A program made the translations under genes and the position numbers. This document shows, in pieces, positions 25,125 through 37,960 of a stretch of 64,000 nucleotides of DNA. The notes below the pieces were generated by a model. It was not told the origin of the DNA. It worked only from the letters and a program-made list of their open reading frames with translations, and ran no database searches. This DNA is from Flaccisagitta enflata (lineage: Eukaryota > Chaetognatha > Sagittoidea > Aphragmophora). The stretch lies in the NCBI GenBank assembly GCA_965153355.1, contig OZ231126.1, positions 72,478,001 through 72,542,000 of the forward strand, read 5' to 3'. How positions within the stretch are numbered: position 1 is the stretch's first letter; each line of letters begins with the position of its first letter.

Positions 25125-25384
25125 GGCTTTTCTAGTCAAAGACGATCGCGTTTTGAAAGGGCCGTTCGGTCGCTCGTTACGTTCGTTCGCTCGCACCACT
25201 CACTCCGCTCACTTGCTCTGCAGCGCTACACTCCGTTCATGGGCTCGCTCACTGACTCACTCACTCACTCACTTCGCTAACTCCCTCATGGGACAGTTGA
25301 AAATCTCGAATATGTTTTCACACTGTTATCGCGTTTCACGGGAGGGAATGCGTTTTTGGTCGTTACCAGAAACACGCCCTTTGT
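25125..25384 (-). mobile_element. Element E, copy E2
   Basis: Inverse orientation to E1: TTTTCTAGTCAAAGACGATC, GCTCGTTACGTTCGTTCGCT, CACTCACTCCGCTCACTTGC, CTCCCTCATGGGACAGTTGA, and the end CAGAAACACGCCCTTTG. Diverged at the tips; no flanking duplication seen. Confidence 0.72.
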
Positions 25385-25460
25385 CTATGGTCAAATACCT
25401 CTCGCCCAAAACACTCGCCAGAAGTCAGACATCCTTGAACAACTTTGTTCGGACATTCTT

Positions 25461-25845
25461 CCGCTTACGCTCGTTCCCCTCTCAACTCATCGCCATCGAT
25501 CTCTCTAACGTCTTTCAACGCGGTCTTGCCCGTGTTGACTTGATCCTTGTTCCTCCGCTTACGCTCGTTCCCCTCTCAACTCCTCTCCATCGATCTCTTT
25601 AACGTCTTTCAACGCGGTCTTGCCCTTGTTGACTTGATCCTTGTTCCTCCGCTCACGCTCGTTCCCCTCTCAACTCATCGCCATCGATCTCTCTAACGTC
25701 TTTCAACGCGGTCTTGCCCTTGTTGACTTGATCCTTGTTCCTCCACTTACGCTCGTTCCCCTCGCCCTCTCAACTCATCTCCATCGATCTCTCTAACGTC
25801 TTTCAACGCAGTCTTGCCCGTGTTGACTTGATCCTTGTTCCATCG
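25461..25845. repeat. 94-bp tandem repeat, four copies
   Basis: Units start at 25461, 25555, 25649 and 25743, each containing GCTCGTTCCCCTCTCAACTC, CATCGATCTCTCTAACGTCT and TTGACTTGATCCTTGTTCC. A few substitutions separate the units and the last carries a small insertion. Frames across it are short and change phase because 94 is not a multiple of three. Confidence 0.92.
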
Positions 25846-25928
25846 TTCTCCTGGGGTCGTTGCCCGGTCGTATTTTCCAACCATTGCATTGGTGGCCATT
25901 ACGTTACGCCTCTCCATTTAAACATCTC

Positions 25929-26889
<961 letters not shown>

Positions 26890-26992
26890 GTTTTTGATCT
26901 CTCTTCCTTCTTTCTTTGTTTCTTTGTTTCTTTCATTCTTTGTTTCGTTGTCTCTTTCTTTGTTTCTTGTTTCTTGTTTCTTGTTTCTTGTT

Positions 26993-27062
<70 letters not shown>

Positions 27063-27090
27063 TTCCTTTCTTTCTTTCTTTCTTTCTTGC
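26890..27090. repeat. (TTTC)n microsatellite
   Basis: TTTC with TTTG, TTGTTTC and CC variants; the pure part is about 26990-27060. Confidence 0.96.
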
Positions 27091-27163
27091 TCACGTTCAC
27101 TCCATTGCATAAACGTCACTCTATCTCTAGTTGGTTTCTTACTACAATGGCTATCTCTTTCTG

Positions 27164-27233
27164 TAAGTCTGTGTGTCTGACTGTCTGTCTGTCTGTCTGT
27201 CTGTCTCTGGGCCTGCTTGCCAGGCTTTCTGTC

Positions 27234-27332
<99 letters not shown>

Positions 27333-27392
27333 GTCTCTCTCTGTCTCTCTCTGTCACTCTGTCTCTGTCTCTCTCTCTCTCTCTCTCTCTCC
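27164..27392. repeat. (GTCT)n-(CT)n compound microsatellite
   Basis: GTCT at 27180-27206, CT at 27238-27326, then a GTCTCT mixture. Confidence 0.97.
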
Positions 27393-27607
27393 TGACTAAA
27401 GAGTAAAGTCCACCTGGCACTGAGAGTATTTGACGTTTAAAAATCTGATTCGTGATATTTTGGACGCATGAAAACAACTAAAATTTGAATGTAAACAGTT
27501 AAAATCTTTTGTTGAGGGTTCAATGATACATATTGAATCAATATCTACAGGATTCACAAACCGATACTACTTGTACTTGTGCAAGGTGCTAGGTGCGGTG
27601 CCGAAAC

Positions 27608-27795
27608 CGACCATGACAACTAACAACTACATCAACAACAACAACATCAACAGCAGCACAACAACAACAGCAACGCACAACAACAGCACCAACAGCAGCA
27701 ACAACGGCAACAACAGCAACCGCAGCAACAACAGCAACAACAACAACAACAACAAACAACAGCAACAACGCAGCAACAACAACAGCAACAGCAGC

Positions 27796-27890
<95 letters not shown>

Positions 27891-27976
27891 GAACAAAAAC
27901 AAAAACAACAACAACAACAACAACAACAACGACGACAACAACAACAAAAACACTGATAACAACAACAACAACAACT

Positions 27977-28018
<42 letters not shown>

Positions 28019-28040
28019 GTGCCAACAACAACAAAAAAAA
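27608..28040. repeat. (AAC)n/(AGC)n microsatellite
   Basis: AAC repeats interspersed with AGC, ACC, AAG and GAC. One frame reads as about 170 residues of mostly Asn preceded by 25 non-repetitive residues. Poly-Asn proteins exist in some protists, but the matching poly-Leu frame on the other strand and the intergenic AAC tract at 7926 argue for a microsatellite. Confidence 0.9.
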
Positions 28041-29199
28041 ATAACTACAACAACTAAAAAGCAGAGATCTCAGCAGCAGGTTGACACCTGTAATCATTGC
28101 ACATTTCTTATCCCCGTCTCCTAATTCTTCTTTTGCATACATATCTTGATCAAGTCAAGACGAGTCAACAACAAGTCAATATAATCAAGGACGAGTGACA
28201 GCGTAAAGAGAGGGTTTCCTACGTCATCGGTCGATGATCAGCCCTAATCCAAATTCAACGACAACCTTTTTATTCATAATTCGATTTTTACGAGGTGTTT
28301 TCTTGATTATAAAAGTTTTGCTTCTCTTTCGTTCATGAAAATTTACAGAATAAACAGAAATTCTTCATAGTACTGTCTTGTGACGAATATTACAACTAAA
28401 ACATTTGCATCGCTGCTCTGTGTTCAATTTCATGGGGCTGTATCTTTTTTTTTCTCGGTTTTTTGAAGGTCTCTGTGTCTGATCGGGGCACCCATTTTAG
28501 GCCGAATTTTGGTCTAGAATTAACAATGAAAACACTTTTTTATAGATTCGGACTTGAGTGGAATAAAATGTAAAATCCCCCATTTTCAATACTAAGCAAA
28601 ATGGTTTTTGTTTTTACTTACTCATGGGAATTCAAAAAATCTGGTTTATATTATTTTTAAAAAAGAATGTTTCATTATTTTTTTTTTAATTCTGAATATA
28701 TTTTCATTGTTTAGCTTTTAAAACCTTTTCTCAAAACCACTTTTTTACCTATTCTCATTAAAGAAATATTGAAATTCTATATAAGAATATATTGATTTAT
28801 CATGAAAAATAATCTAAGAATGAAAAAAAAATCTTCATTTGTCATTTCATGTTTTAATATTTTTTGTATTTAAAAAGATGATTTTTTAAATTAATCAATT
28901 TTATCATTTTTTGGGAATTCTTATCTTAAGATTTTCAAGAAGTTACAGTCATAGATTGAATAAAATGATGCAATAGAAAAATTGAAGTCTGATGCAAATA
29001 AGATCTACATCAGGTCGAAGAAAACTTCCTTTTTGATGTTTATCTAAGAACCACTTTAATTAAAAGAGGCAGTTTGGTTTGAAAACCATTCAAGTCCAAT
29101 TCTGCCTTAAGTGGTTTTAAAAGGAGCTTACTGCCCTGATTTCCAAACGAGGATTCGGCCTTGAGTGCCCTTCTCGTCCGATCGGCTGTCTGTTGTCTG
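28041..29199. other. Unique AT-rich DNA
   Basis: Strongly AT-rich from about 28500 to 29050; no gene or element recognised. Confidence 0.5.
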
Positions 29200-29887
<688 letters not shown>

Positions 29888-30647
29888 GTTGCCGTGACTC
29901 AGTGTCAAATAAATCACACAAAAACCTTTTTCATAAAGCTTGCAAACTATTTCTCACATTTCTCCCACAGATTTGACGATTGTAGTTGATATACGTGAGA
30001 GAAGGAAATAAGAATAAAAGAAATATATCCCTTCTAATCTCAAACAAACAACGATTGACTCTTTTTCATTCTTCTTGACTCGATCCCCTCTTCTGTTCAA
30101 CGAACGACTCGAGAAGAATTACCAACGAATTTGGAGAAAAAAAACTGACAAAGAAAGAACAAATAAAGCAACGTTGATCCCTTCGTACCCTTGACAAAGA
30201 CGACTCCAAATTATTCTTTGTCCTTTTAGATTGATTGTTCCTCCACATCTATTGGTAAGTGGAACTTCATTAAAAACAAAGACATTGGTATTTTGAATTA
30301 TAAAATGAGGTTATACGACTTTTATTCACGCAAAAAGTTTGGCACGGAGGAAATGAACAGTCACTTCCTCAGAAACAAGCCCTGCAAAGGGAAAAGTCGC
30401 GGGCGGTATTGTAAAATACACATACAAATCTCACGCTGACTTGAACCTCCCCCCCCTCAAAAAAGACAAAAACGATGGTAATTTAAAGATGTTACAGACG
30501 GACGGGGGGACCTACGGACCGACACAGCAAGGCGCACTGTCCGCTAATGAGAATATCAAACAAGAGAAAAATTAAGTTACATAGAAAGGAGCAAGACAGG
30601 TCAGCAAAATGCACAAACAAGTGTGCCGGGAGACGGACAGACAGGCC
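29888..30647. other. Unique DNA
   Basis: A GACGG-containing fragment followed by CCGACACAGCAAGGCGCACT (about 30495-30540) resembles a decayed type A right half. No gene supported. Confidence 0.5.
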
Positions 30648-30777
30648 CAGAGAAAAAAAAAAAAAAGAAAGAGAGAAGAAAAAAAAAAGAAAAAGAAAAG
30701 AAGAGAGAGAGAAAGAAGAAGAAGAGAGAGAGAGAGAAGAGAGAGAAGAAGAAAGAAAGAGAAAGAAAGAGAGAGAG

Positions 30778-30812
<35 letters not shown>

Positions 30813-30819
30813 AAGAGAA

Positions 30820-30902
<83 letters not shown>
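30648..30902. repeat. Purine (GA/GAAA)n microsatellite
   Basis: Poly-A with GA and GAAA units, then pure GA at 30830-30902. Confidence 0.97.
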
Positions 30903-30909
<7 letters not shown>

Positions 30910-31135
30910 AGGATCGCGAAAGGTTGAGATGTTTTGGATCTCGCTAATTCAAAAACCATTAAAGATGAGTTTGTTGATGATTGTCTTGTCTCTGTCATTC
31001 ATCAATCGGAAGATGAATTTACCGAATATTGTAAAAAAAAAAAGAAAGAAAGAATGAATTCAGAAAGAATCTGCCAAACTTGATCGGGGCTGGACAAGCG
31101 AACCTGGGAAGGTGCTTGGGAGGGATTTGACTTAT

Positions 31136-31350
31136 AAAAAAGATTTTTGTTGCGGGCACGCAATTCTATAAGAGGCTTTGTTCGTCCGTCCGTCCGTCGG
31201 TTGGTCCATGGTGATCGAGTTGAAAAGTGCGAAAAACACGCTTTTTGATGCGGCCATTTTGATTGCCTTTGTGTGGGAGTGTGTGTTGGGTGGGCGAGGG
31301 TGTGGATGGGGGTTGTACACCCCTGCCCACCCGTCCCCAACGGTTTTGTA
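31136..31350 (-). mobile_element. Type A-like element, variant hairpin
   Basis: TTTTTGTTGCGGGCACGCAA (stem TTGCG...CGCAA), TATAAGAGGCTTTGTTCGTC, CGTCCGTCCGTCGGTTGGTC, a spacer and ACCCCTGCCCACCCGTCCCC with GGTTTTGTAACC instead of the usual GTATCCGGCCTTG. A second partial end, GTCGCTCTCACGCGACTTTA, follows at 31371. Confidence 0.65.
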
Positions 31351-32461
<1,111 letters not shown>

Positions 32462-32601
32462 TTTCTCTCCCGGTCTCTCTCGGTCTGTATCGGTCTGTCT
32501 CTAGCTGTTTCTGTCTCTGTCTCTGTCTCTGTCTCTGTCTCTCTCTGTCTCTGTCTCTCTCGGTCTCTCTCTGTCTGTCTGTCTGTCTCTCCCTCTCTCT
32601 T
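32462..32601. repeat. Imperfect (GTCTCT)n repeat
   Basis: GTCTCT, CGGTCT and GTCT units. Confidence 0.93.
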
Positions 32602-33356
32602 ACAATTGACCCGATTGGCTCATGAGGAAGTCCTTGAAATTTCCCCAAATGAAATAATGAGCTTTTTTATCACAAATATGAAATATCACCTGCCATGGTC
32701 ACGGCTTTTACTATCATGGGCACCTCCTTTAATAGTGATTAGCTCGTAAATCCTCAAGGGCGGCAATTACTGAACTAAATTTCTAGCCTTTTCATTCAAC
32801 TCATGTCATTCAGCATTTCTCATCTTATGGGCAGAAAACTGTGTACTTTCCCCCTCAAGTTGAATTTTGATACTCTACCTTGTAGATATCTAGCATATTT
32901 GCAATTTTTTAGCCTCTCAGGGTGCTTTGAATGCCTTTCAAAGAAGGGCAGTTTGGATATCATGGCTGATATCAGCATCATTTGAATTGAAATCAAATCA
33001 AATCTTATTTCTACACAAAAATACATCTAATTGTCCATCTTCTGTATAAACTTCATGTTACTGGAGCTATATCTACTATGAAAACCATATCTATATTTGT
33101 CCGCCTAAATAATGGACACGTGTCAGTCGTTACTCGTTGGTTCAGGTGTTTTAGAGGGGAACTTTTGCAGGGCTGGATATGTACATCGTCGCCTCAGCCT
33201 AATAGAAGCCCTATTGTATTTACGGTAGACCGGCCAAAGAATTGAAGTAACTTAGCGAGTAGAGACCCATTTGCTGTGGGGGAAACTCTTTTATCATCGG
33301 AATAGCTAGCCAAATATACTTAAAAAAATTGTAATGCTAATTTCTTATCAATGTTT
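32602..33356. other. Unique DNA
   Basis: Two 60-codon frames on opposite strands near 32803-33026 overlap and have no domain; no gene called. Confidence 0.5.
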
Positions 33357-33412
33357 CTAACTCTTTCTCTTTCTCTTCTCTTCTCTTCTCTTCTCTTCTC
33401 TTCTCTTCTCTT

Positions 33413-33482
<70 letters not shown>

Positions 33483-33491
33483 TCTCTCTCT
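33357..33491. repeat. (TTCTC)n-(CT)n microsatellite
   Basis: Ten or so TTCTC pentamers then CT. It ends in CTCTCTCCAG (33495), which would serve as a polypyrimidine tract and 3' splice site for the frame that follows. Confidence 0.95.
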
Positions 33492-33528
33492 CCAGCACTT
33501 CGACGCTCTCCTTCAAACCTCCAGCATC

Positions 33529-33753
33529 ATGTCTGATATCATCGCTGAATACGACGCGATGTTGTGCATGCGTCCTCCAAACCGCCGCGCCGGTAAGAAG
33601 GACGCCGCCACCGTCGGCGCCAAAGACGCCACGACCCCACCGGAAGCGACATCAACGGCGCCTTTATGCGACGCAAAGGCGCCAAATGACGCCGCACAGA
33701 CGACAACCACGACGACGACGCAAAACGGCGAAGATGACGCTGCCACGACGACT

Positions 33754-33785
<32 letters not shown>

Positions 33786-33828
33786 AACGAATATGGCGAA
33801 ACCTGAATCGGTTCATGGAGGCTCATGA
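33529..33828 (+). CDS. Candidate short protein-coding exon, Thr-rich, unknown function
   Basis: I do not recognise the 99-residue product. It starts MSDIIAEYDAML, continues with CMRPPNRRAGKK and an Ala/Thr/Pro-rich segment, and ends in a Thr run coded by an ACG repeat. In its favour: higher GC and CpG than the surroundings, varied codons for Ala and Asp, a start 33 bp after a CT-tract/CCAG that looks like a splice acceptor (a second CCAG ends at 33524), and no close repeat copy in the window. Against it: the short length and the ACG microsatellite. The +1 frame stays open through the same ACG run and continues in a plausible peptide, FMEAHDDVTDIFPRHPREIA, then a hydrophobic segment ending at 33931, so a length change of the repeat may have shifted the frame. 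It could equally be a chance frame. Confidence 0.35.
33700..33790. repeat. (ACG)n trinucleotide repeat
   Basis: ACG with ACA and GAAGATGAC interruptions, in frame as Thr within the candidate exon. Confidence 0.93.
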
Positions 33829-34100
33829 TGATGTAACTGATATTTTTCCAAGACATCCTCGCGAGATCGCCAAAGTGATTATTTTTTGTATGCTTCTTCA
33901 TTTTGTTGCTGCGGACGTTGTCGGAGGATGATCCGACCGACTGACAAATCAACCGACATATTAAGTGAATTCACCACCAAGACGACCAAATAACTAACCA
34001 ACCAAACCAACCAACCCAATCAGTCGACCGACCGACAAATCGACTCACGGATCTTCTTACACGTCTGTGCCGTTTTCCAGCTCATTCGCCTTTCATACTT

Positions 34101-34372
34101 AGGGCGTGTTTCTAGTGAAGATGAAAAACGCGTTTATCCCATTGAACGCATTTACAGCGTGAACACATATTCAAGATTTTCAACTGTCCCACAAGGGAGT
34201 GAGCGAAGTGAGTGAGCGAGCCTGTGAACGGCGAGAGCTAGCGAAGCGAGCGTAGTGAAGCGGAGCGCTGCGGAGCGAGTGAGCGGAGTGAGCGGTGCAA
34301 GCGAACGAACGTAGCAAGCGACCGAGTGGCCCTTTCAAAACGCGATCGTCTTTGACTAGAAACGCCTCCTTA
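34101..34372. mobile_element. Element E, copy E3
   Basis: AGGGCGTGTTTCTAGTGAAG, CACATATTCAAGATTTTCAA, CTGTCCCACAAGGGAGTGAG, GAGCGAGTGAGCGGAGTGAG and the end GACTAGAAACGCCTCCTTA. Same orientation as E1. No long flanking direct repeat here, unlike E1. Confidence 0.78.
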
Positions 34373-35224
34373 TATATCTGCGCCGTCGCTGGGCCTCTGT
34401 TTTAATTAGAATCGCGCATTAAATTGTTAATCTGAACCAGTTACATCGCGCTCCACGCCATACTGCCATTATGCAATTCTATGTCGCGCCCTTGCATCTT
34501 GGTTCTCCACCAAATCATTAAGTCTGTTGTTGTTGTTGTTTTTTTTTTTTTTTTGTAAAGTTAACGAAGCAAAAAAGAAAACTCAAAATGGGACTTTTTA
34601 TTAGCTTGGTTTGATAATGAAGTTAAGACCATAAAACTCTTGATCGAGCTGATTTTCTGTTTCGGTTTTGCATGTAGATTTTTGTAAAAATGAAATACAA
34701 CCCCTAAAATTGCCTACGCGAAGCGAAAACGTGTATCGTGCTGTGAAAAAAAACAAAAACAAACAAACATGAACGATGACATTAATCTCGTTCAATCTGT
34801 GAATGTGTAAAATAGTATTTATGGAATTGTGTTAACGACATTTGTTATGTTTTCTTGTTAAAAGCATGCGTATAAAGAAAACTTGTATTGTACATTAATG
34901 ATTATTGTATGCATGAAACGGGCCCTCATTTTTTTCACAATATTGTAAATAAAGTAAAAGATTAAAGCTTCATTTCTTTCAGCTGTGACTCAATTCTTTC
35001 ACTCATTTTATAAGATATGGAAAAAGATAAAGCAGGAGTGTATATTCTTGAGTCGATTTTGATTTCTTCCCTCCTGCCTTTGATTATCTTCCCCGCGACG
35101 CATCGCGTTGCGTTTTTATATCTATGATTTTCTTCCCCATATAGCAATAAAACAATGTATTTAAGGTTGAAATAGTGTTAAATTTTGTTTAATTATTTGT
35201 GTTTTATGATTCGGTACTGTCAAA
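34373..35224. other. Unique AT-rich DNA
   Basis: No gene recognised; poly-T run at 34540-34555. Confidence 0.5.
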
Positions 35225-35790
35225 AGAGTAGATGTCGTCTAGACATGGAAATACAGGGGAATTTATAACAGGAAAACAAATGAACTTAAAAAACTGATAT
35301 TTGAAATATAAACTAATAAAGGAATGCTTTATTGTCCATGGGTGTTGGTTGCCATGGAAACACATTTCCATGTATTCACACTAAAGCATCAATATTTTGA
35401 GAAATTTTTTGAAGGAACATTGTTTAAAATAGAATTTGCTACAACTTTCCCACAATATGTTCTGTAAGAATATTGCTCGTTTGGCGGTTGCTAGGGAGCA
35501 TCACAGGGCTGTCACACATAGTTGCGCTCCCTAGCAACGGCTAATTGAGCGATATTTTGTGGGAAAGTTGTTGCAAATTTTTTTTTAAACAATATTCCCT
35601 CAAAAAATTTCTCAAAATATTGATACTTTAGCTTGAATACGCGGAAATCTATTTCTATACCAACTGACACCCATGGGCAATAAAGCATCCTTTTATTGCC
35701 TTATATTCAAAATATCAGTCTCTTATGTATATTTGTCTTCCTGTAATGAATTCTCCCGTATTTCCAAGTCTAGACGACATCTACTGTATA
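35225..35790. mobile_element. Foldback element G
   Basis: Left arm GTAGATGTCGTCTAGACATG, then TGCTTTATTGTCCATGGGTG, CAATATTTTGAGAAATTTTT, GCTACAACTTTCCCACAATA; the right arm repeats these in reverse complement (CAACTTTCCC near 35565 in inverse, CACCCATGGGCAATAAAGCA, CTAGACGACATCTACTG). The loop of about 50 bp lies between two GTTGCTAGGGAGC-like words. No target duplication found. A diverged relative lies at 6540-6770. Confidence 0.78.
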
Positions 35791-36507
35791 ATTCCCCCAA
35801 GTTTCCTTTTTTTTTCTCTTTTTCCCCCTTTGATTTCCTTCCCCATTGGGGGGCTTGCTCGGCACACTATTTTTTCGAGGCATCGCAGTGACTCAGAATA
35901 TCACCCACTTTTCATAAAAATCCTTCAGTTTCAAGGAAAATGACATCAGATTAATTTCTAGCGTTCCACACCAAGGTGGTTGTTGTTGTAGTTGGAATTC
36001 TGAAAAAAAACTGAAATGCGATTTTTTTGCCCTAAACTTCATTACAGCAATGGTGTTCATCCGATTGTCACTTATTTTTTGCCTCACTGCCCCTGCCCAA
36101 ATGCTTCATTTACCCTAAACATGGGCTAGAGACATGTTGGTTAAACTCACAATTCCCACTGATAGATGGTGTTTTCTCCAAAACCAGTGCATTCTTTGTG
36201 CAGTCTTGCATTCTTTGCAATCTTTGTGCGGCTGGACAGGAGCAGTGATATTTGACAGAGTAAGGCACTTGGGCAGGGTCAGTTACCGTATTCGCTCAAT
36301 TTATTGAATTGCATAAAGGCCATAGGCGAAGCCCCTTTTTGGGTTTTTGAAACTTTTCAGCTCAAGCGCAGCTGACAAACTGACTGAAAGACAAACAAAC
36401 CAGCTAATCAGCTCATACTTATAGAGATGCATGGTGAATACCTGCTGTTAACGCATAGAGAGCATCCTTAAAATGCAACAATAATTCCTCAAATTTCATT
36501 CTTAATA
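35791..36507. other. Unique DNA with type A-derived scraps
   Basis: GCCTCACTGCCCCTGCCCAA (about 36080) and GACAGGAGCAGTG with CACTTGGGCAGGGTCAG (36236-36280) resemble the spacer of type A elements in opposite orientations, without ends. No gene. Confidence 0.5.
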
Positions 36508-36766
36508 ACAAGGCCGGATACACGGCTACCCCAGTCACGTGTGGATGGGCAGGGGCCATGCCATATTTGAGGTCACTTAATCAGTTGAGCAGGAGCTGTG
36601 AGGCCAATGACCACAAACCCCCAAAAAAGTTGAGTATGACGGACGGACGGACGGACGGACGGACGGACGGACGGACGGACGGACGGACGGACGGACGGAC
36701 CGACCGACCGATGGACCGACGGACCGACAAAGCGGGGTTAAGAGTCGCGTAGCACGCGACGAAAAA
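36508..36766 (+). mobile_element. Type A element, copy A13
   Basis: ACAAGGCCGGATACACGGCT, GTGGATGGGCAGGGGCCATG, GAGCAGGAGCTGTGAGGCCA, fourteen or so GACG units (36639-36720), ACAAAGCGGGGTTAAGAGTC and GCGTAGCACGCGACGAAAAA. Complete. Confidence 0.88.
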
Positions 36767-36866
36767 GAAAGTCGGAAAGTCAAGAAGGATAGAAAGCGCG
36801 AAAACTAGGGTGACGGAGGAAACCGCTAATAAGAAGTCAAGATTAGAAAAGGTGGATTTTCGACTG

Positions 36867-37619
36867 ACAAGGCCGGATACACGGCTACCCTAGTCGCGTG
36901 CAGGTGGGCAGGAGCAGTGCTGGAAAGGGTCACCAGGGCATCTGGGCAGGAGCCGTATGCTCAAAAAGCTCAAAAACGCCGAAAAAGTAACAAGTCATCC
37001 AAGGATCGCACATGGTCAGCGGTACCCGATGCCCTGCTTGGAGTGATTAGCTGAAGAAGTGGAGTGAGAGCAGGGCAGCGGCCCCAAAGGGCCGATGTCC
37101 TGTAGGACACAGGGGTGAATTTCCATACGTCCTGAGAGGGCACATTTGGGAATTTTGCATTTTTTTCAATTTTTTGTCAATTTGCCATGTTATTCAATGG
37201 GAACTTGAGGTCTGAGAGGCTGGATATAAGGCCCAAGAGGCTGGATTTGAGGCCAAAGAGGCTGGATTTGAGGCCTGAGAGGCTGGATTTGAGGCCCAAG
37301 AGGCTGGATTTGAGGCCCGAGAGGCTGGATTTGAGGCCTGAGAGGCTGGATTTGAGGCCTGAGAGGCTGGATTTGAGGCCTGGGAGGCTGGATTTGAGGC
37401 CTGAGAGGCTGGATTTGAGGCCTGAGAGGCTGGATTTGAGAGGCTTGAGAAGCTTCGGGGGGGGGGGGGGGACGGGACGGACGTACGTACGTATGGAAAT
37501 TCACCCCTGTGTCCTACAGGACATCGGCCCTTTGGGGCCGCTGCCCAAAAAGGGGACCAACCAACCGACCGACCAACCGACGTAGTGGGTTGTAGAGTCA
37601 CATAGCACGCGACTAAAAA
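36867..37619 (+). mobile_element. Type A element A14, split by a type C insertion
   Basis: The left half (36867-36992) has ACAAGGCCGGATACACGGCT, GTGCAGGTGGGCAGGAGCAG and GCCGAAAAAGTAA. The right half (37552-37619) has GGGGACCAACCAACCGACC, GTAGTGGGTTGTAGAGTC and CATAGCACGCGACTAAAAAG. Joined, the two halves give the usual type A order; compare the AAAAAAAGTAAAATGGGGAC at 51201 in A16. Confidence 0.9.
36993..37551 (+). mobile_element. Type C element, copy C2, complete
   Basis: The reference copy. Leader AGTCATCCAAGGATCGCACA; box TGGTCAGCGGTACCCGATGC; stem GCCCTGC...GCAGGGC; block GGGCAGCGGCCCCAAAGGGC with TCCTGTAGGACACAGGGGTG; one AT-rich unit; twelve copies of a 21-bp array (GAGGCTGGATTTGAGGCCTGA, 37200-37450); poly-G; GACGGACGTACGTACG; and the inverse end CACCCCTGTGTCCTACAGGA ending GGGGCCGCTGCCCAAAAA. 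The array is a multiple of 7 codons and so keeps all frames open, but is not a gene. Confidence 0.9.
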
Positions 37620-37706
37620 GATAGTTAGGAAGGGTAGAAACATACTATAAAGTTTGGAAGACGACATGGAACCATGAGGAGACAAGGTTCAATGAGTAGA
37701 AATGTA

Positions 37707-37883
37707 CAGTTTAACCCCGCTCTAACGGACCTGCCACTAACGGAATTCTGCTTATAATACATGCAGGTTCTTATTTCTTTCGACATGATTCTTTTTATTT
37801 CTTGTATTGGCTCTAACAAAGTTCCACCTATAACAGAGGAAATTTGTTGGTCTCTTGAATTCCGCTAGAGCGGGATTTAACTG
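37707..37883. mobile_element. Short Tc1/mariner (pogo-like) MITE
   Basis: 177 bp with ends CAGTTTAACCCCGCTCTAAC and CTAGAGCGGGATTTAACTG, flanked by TA (37705-37706 and 37884-37885). The C-A-G-T-start, AACCCCGCT-type ends and TA target duplication are typical of pogo/mariner MITEs. No coding capacity. Confidence 0.85.
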
Positions 37884-37960
37884 TATAAAAATTGTCAAGA
37901 TGGATAGAAAGATAGAAAGTTAGACGGCAAAGAGGAAGCAGCTGATGGCCATCAAAAGTC

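Noticed and set aside
27523-28044. Poly-Asn protein of 173 residues
   Set aside because: Imperfect AAC microsatellite; equivalent long homopolymer frames occur at 7926-8400 where no gene is plausible, and the opposite strand is equally open.
37081-37130. Hammerhead ribozyme in the terminal block (CCGATGA near a GAAA in the inverse end)
   Set aside because: The core should read CTGATGA; the copies have CCGATGA or TTGATGA, and I could not place GAAA and the cleavage site in a three-stem fold.
37187-37685. Arg-Leu-Asp-Leu and Pro-Ala-Ser repeat frames on both strands
   Set aside because: The 21-bp array of C2 keeps every frame open; it lies within a transposon with recognisable ends.
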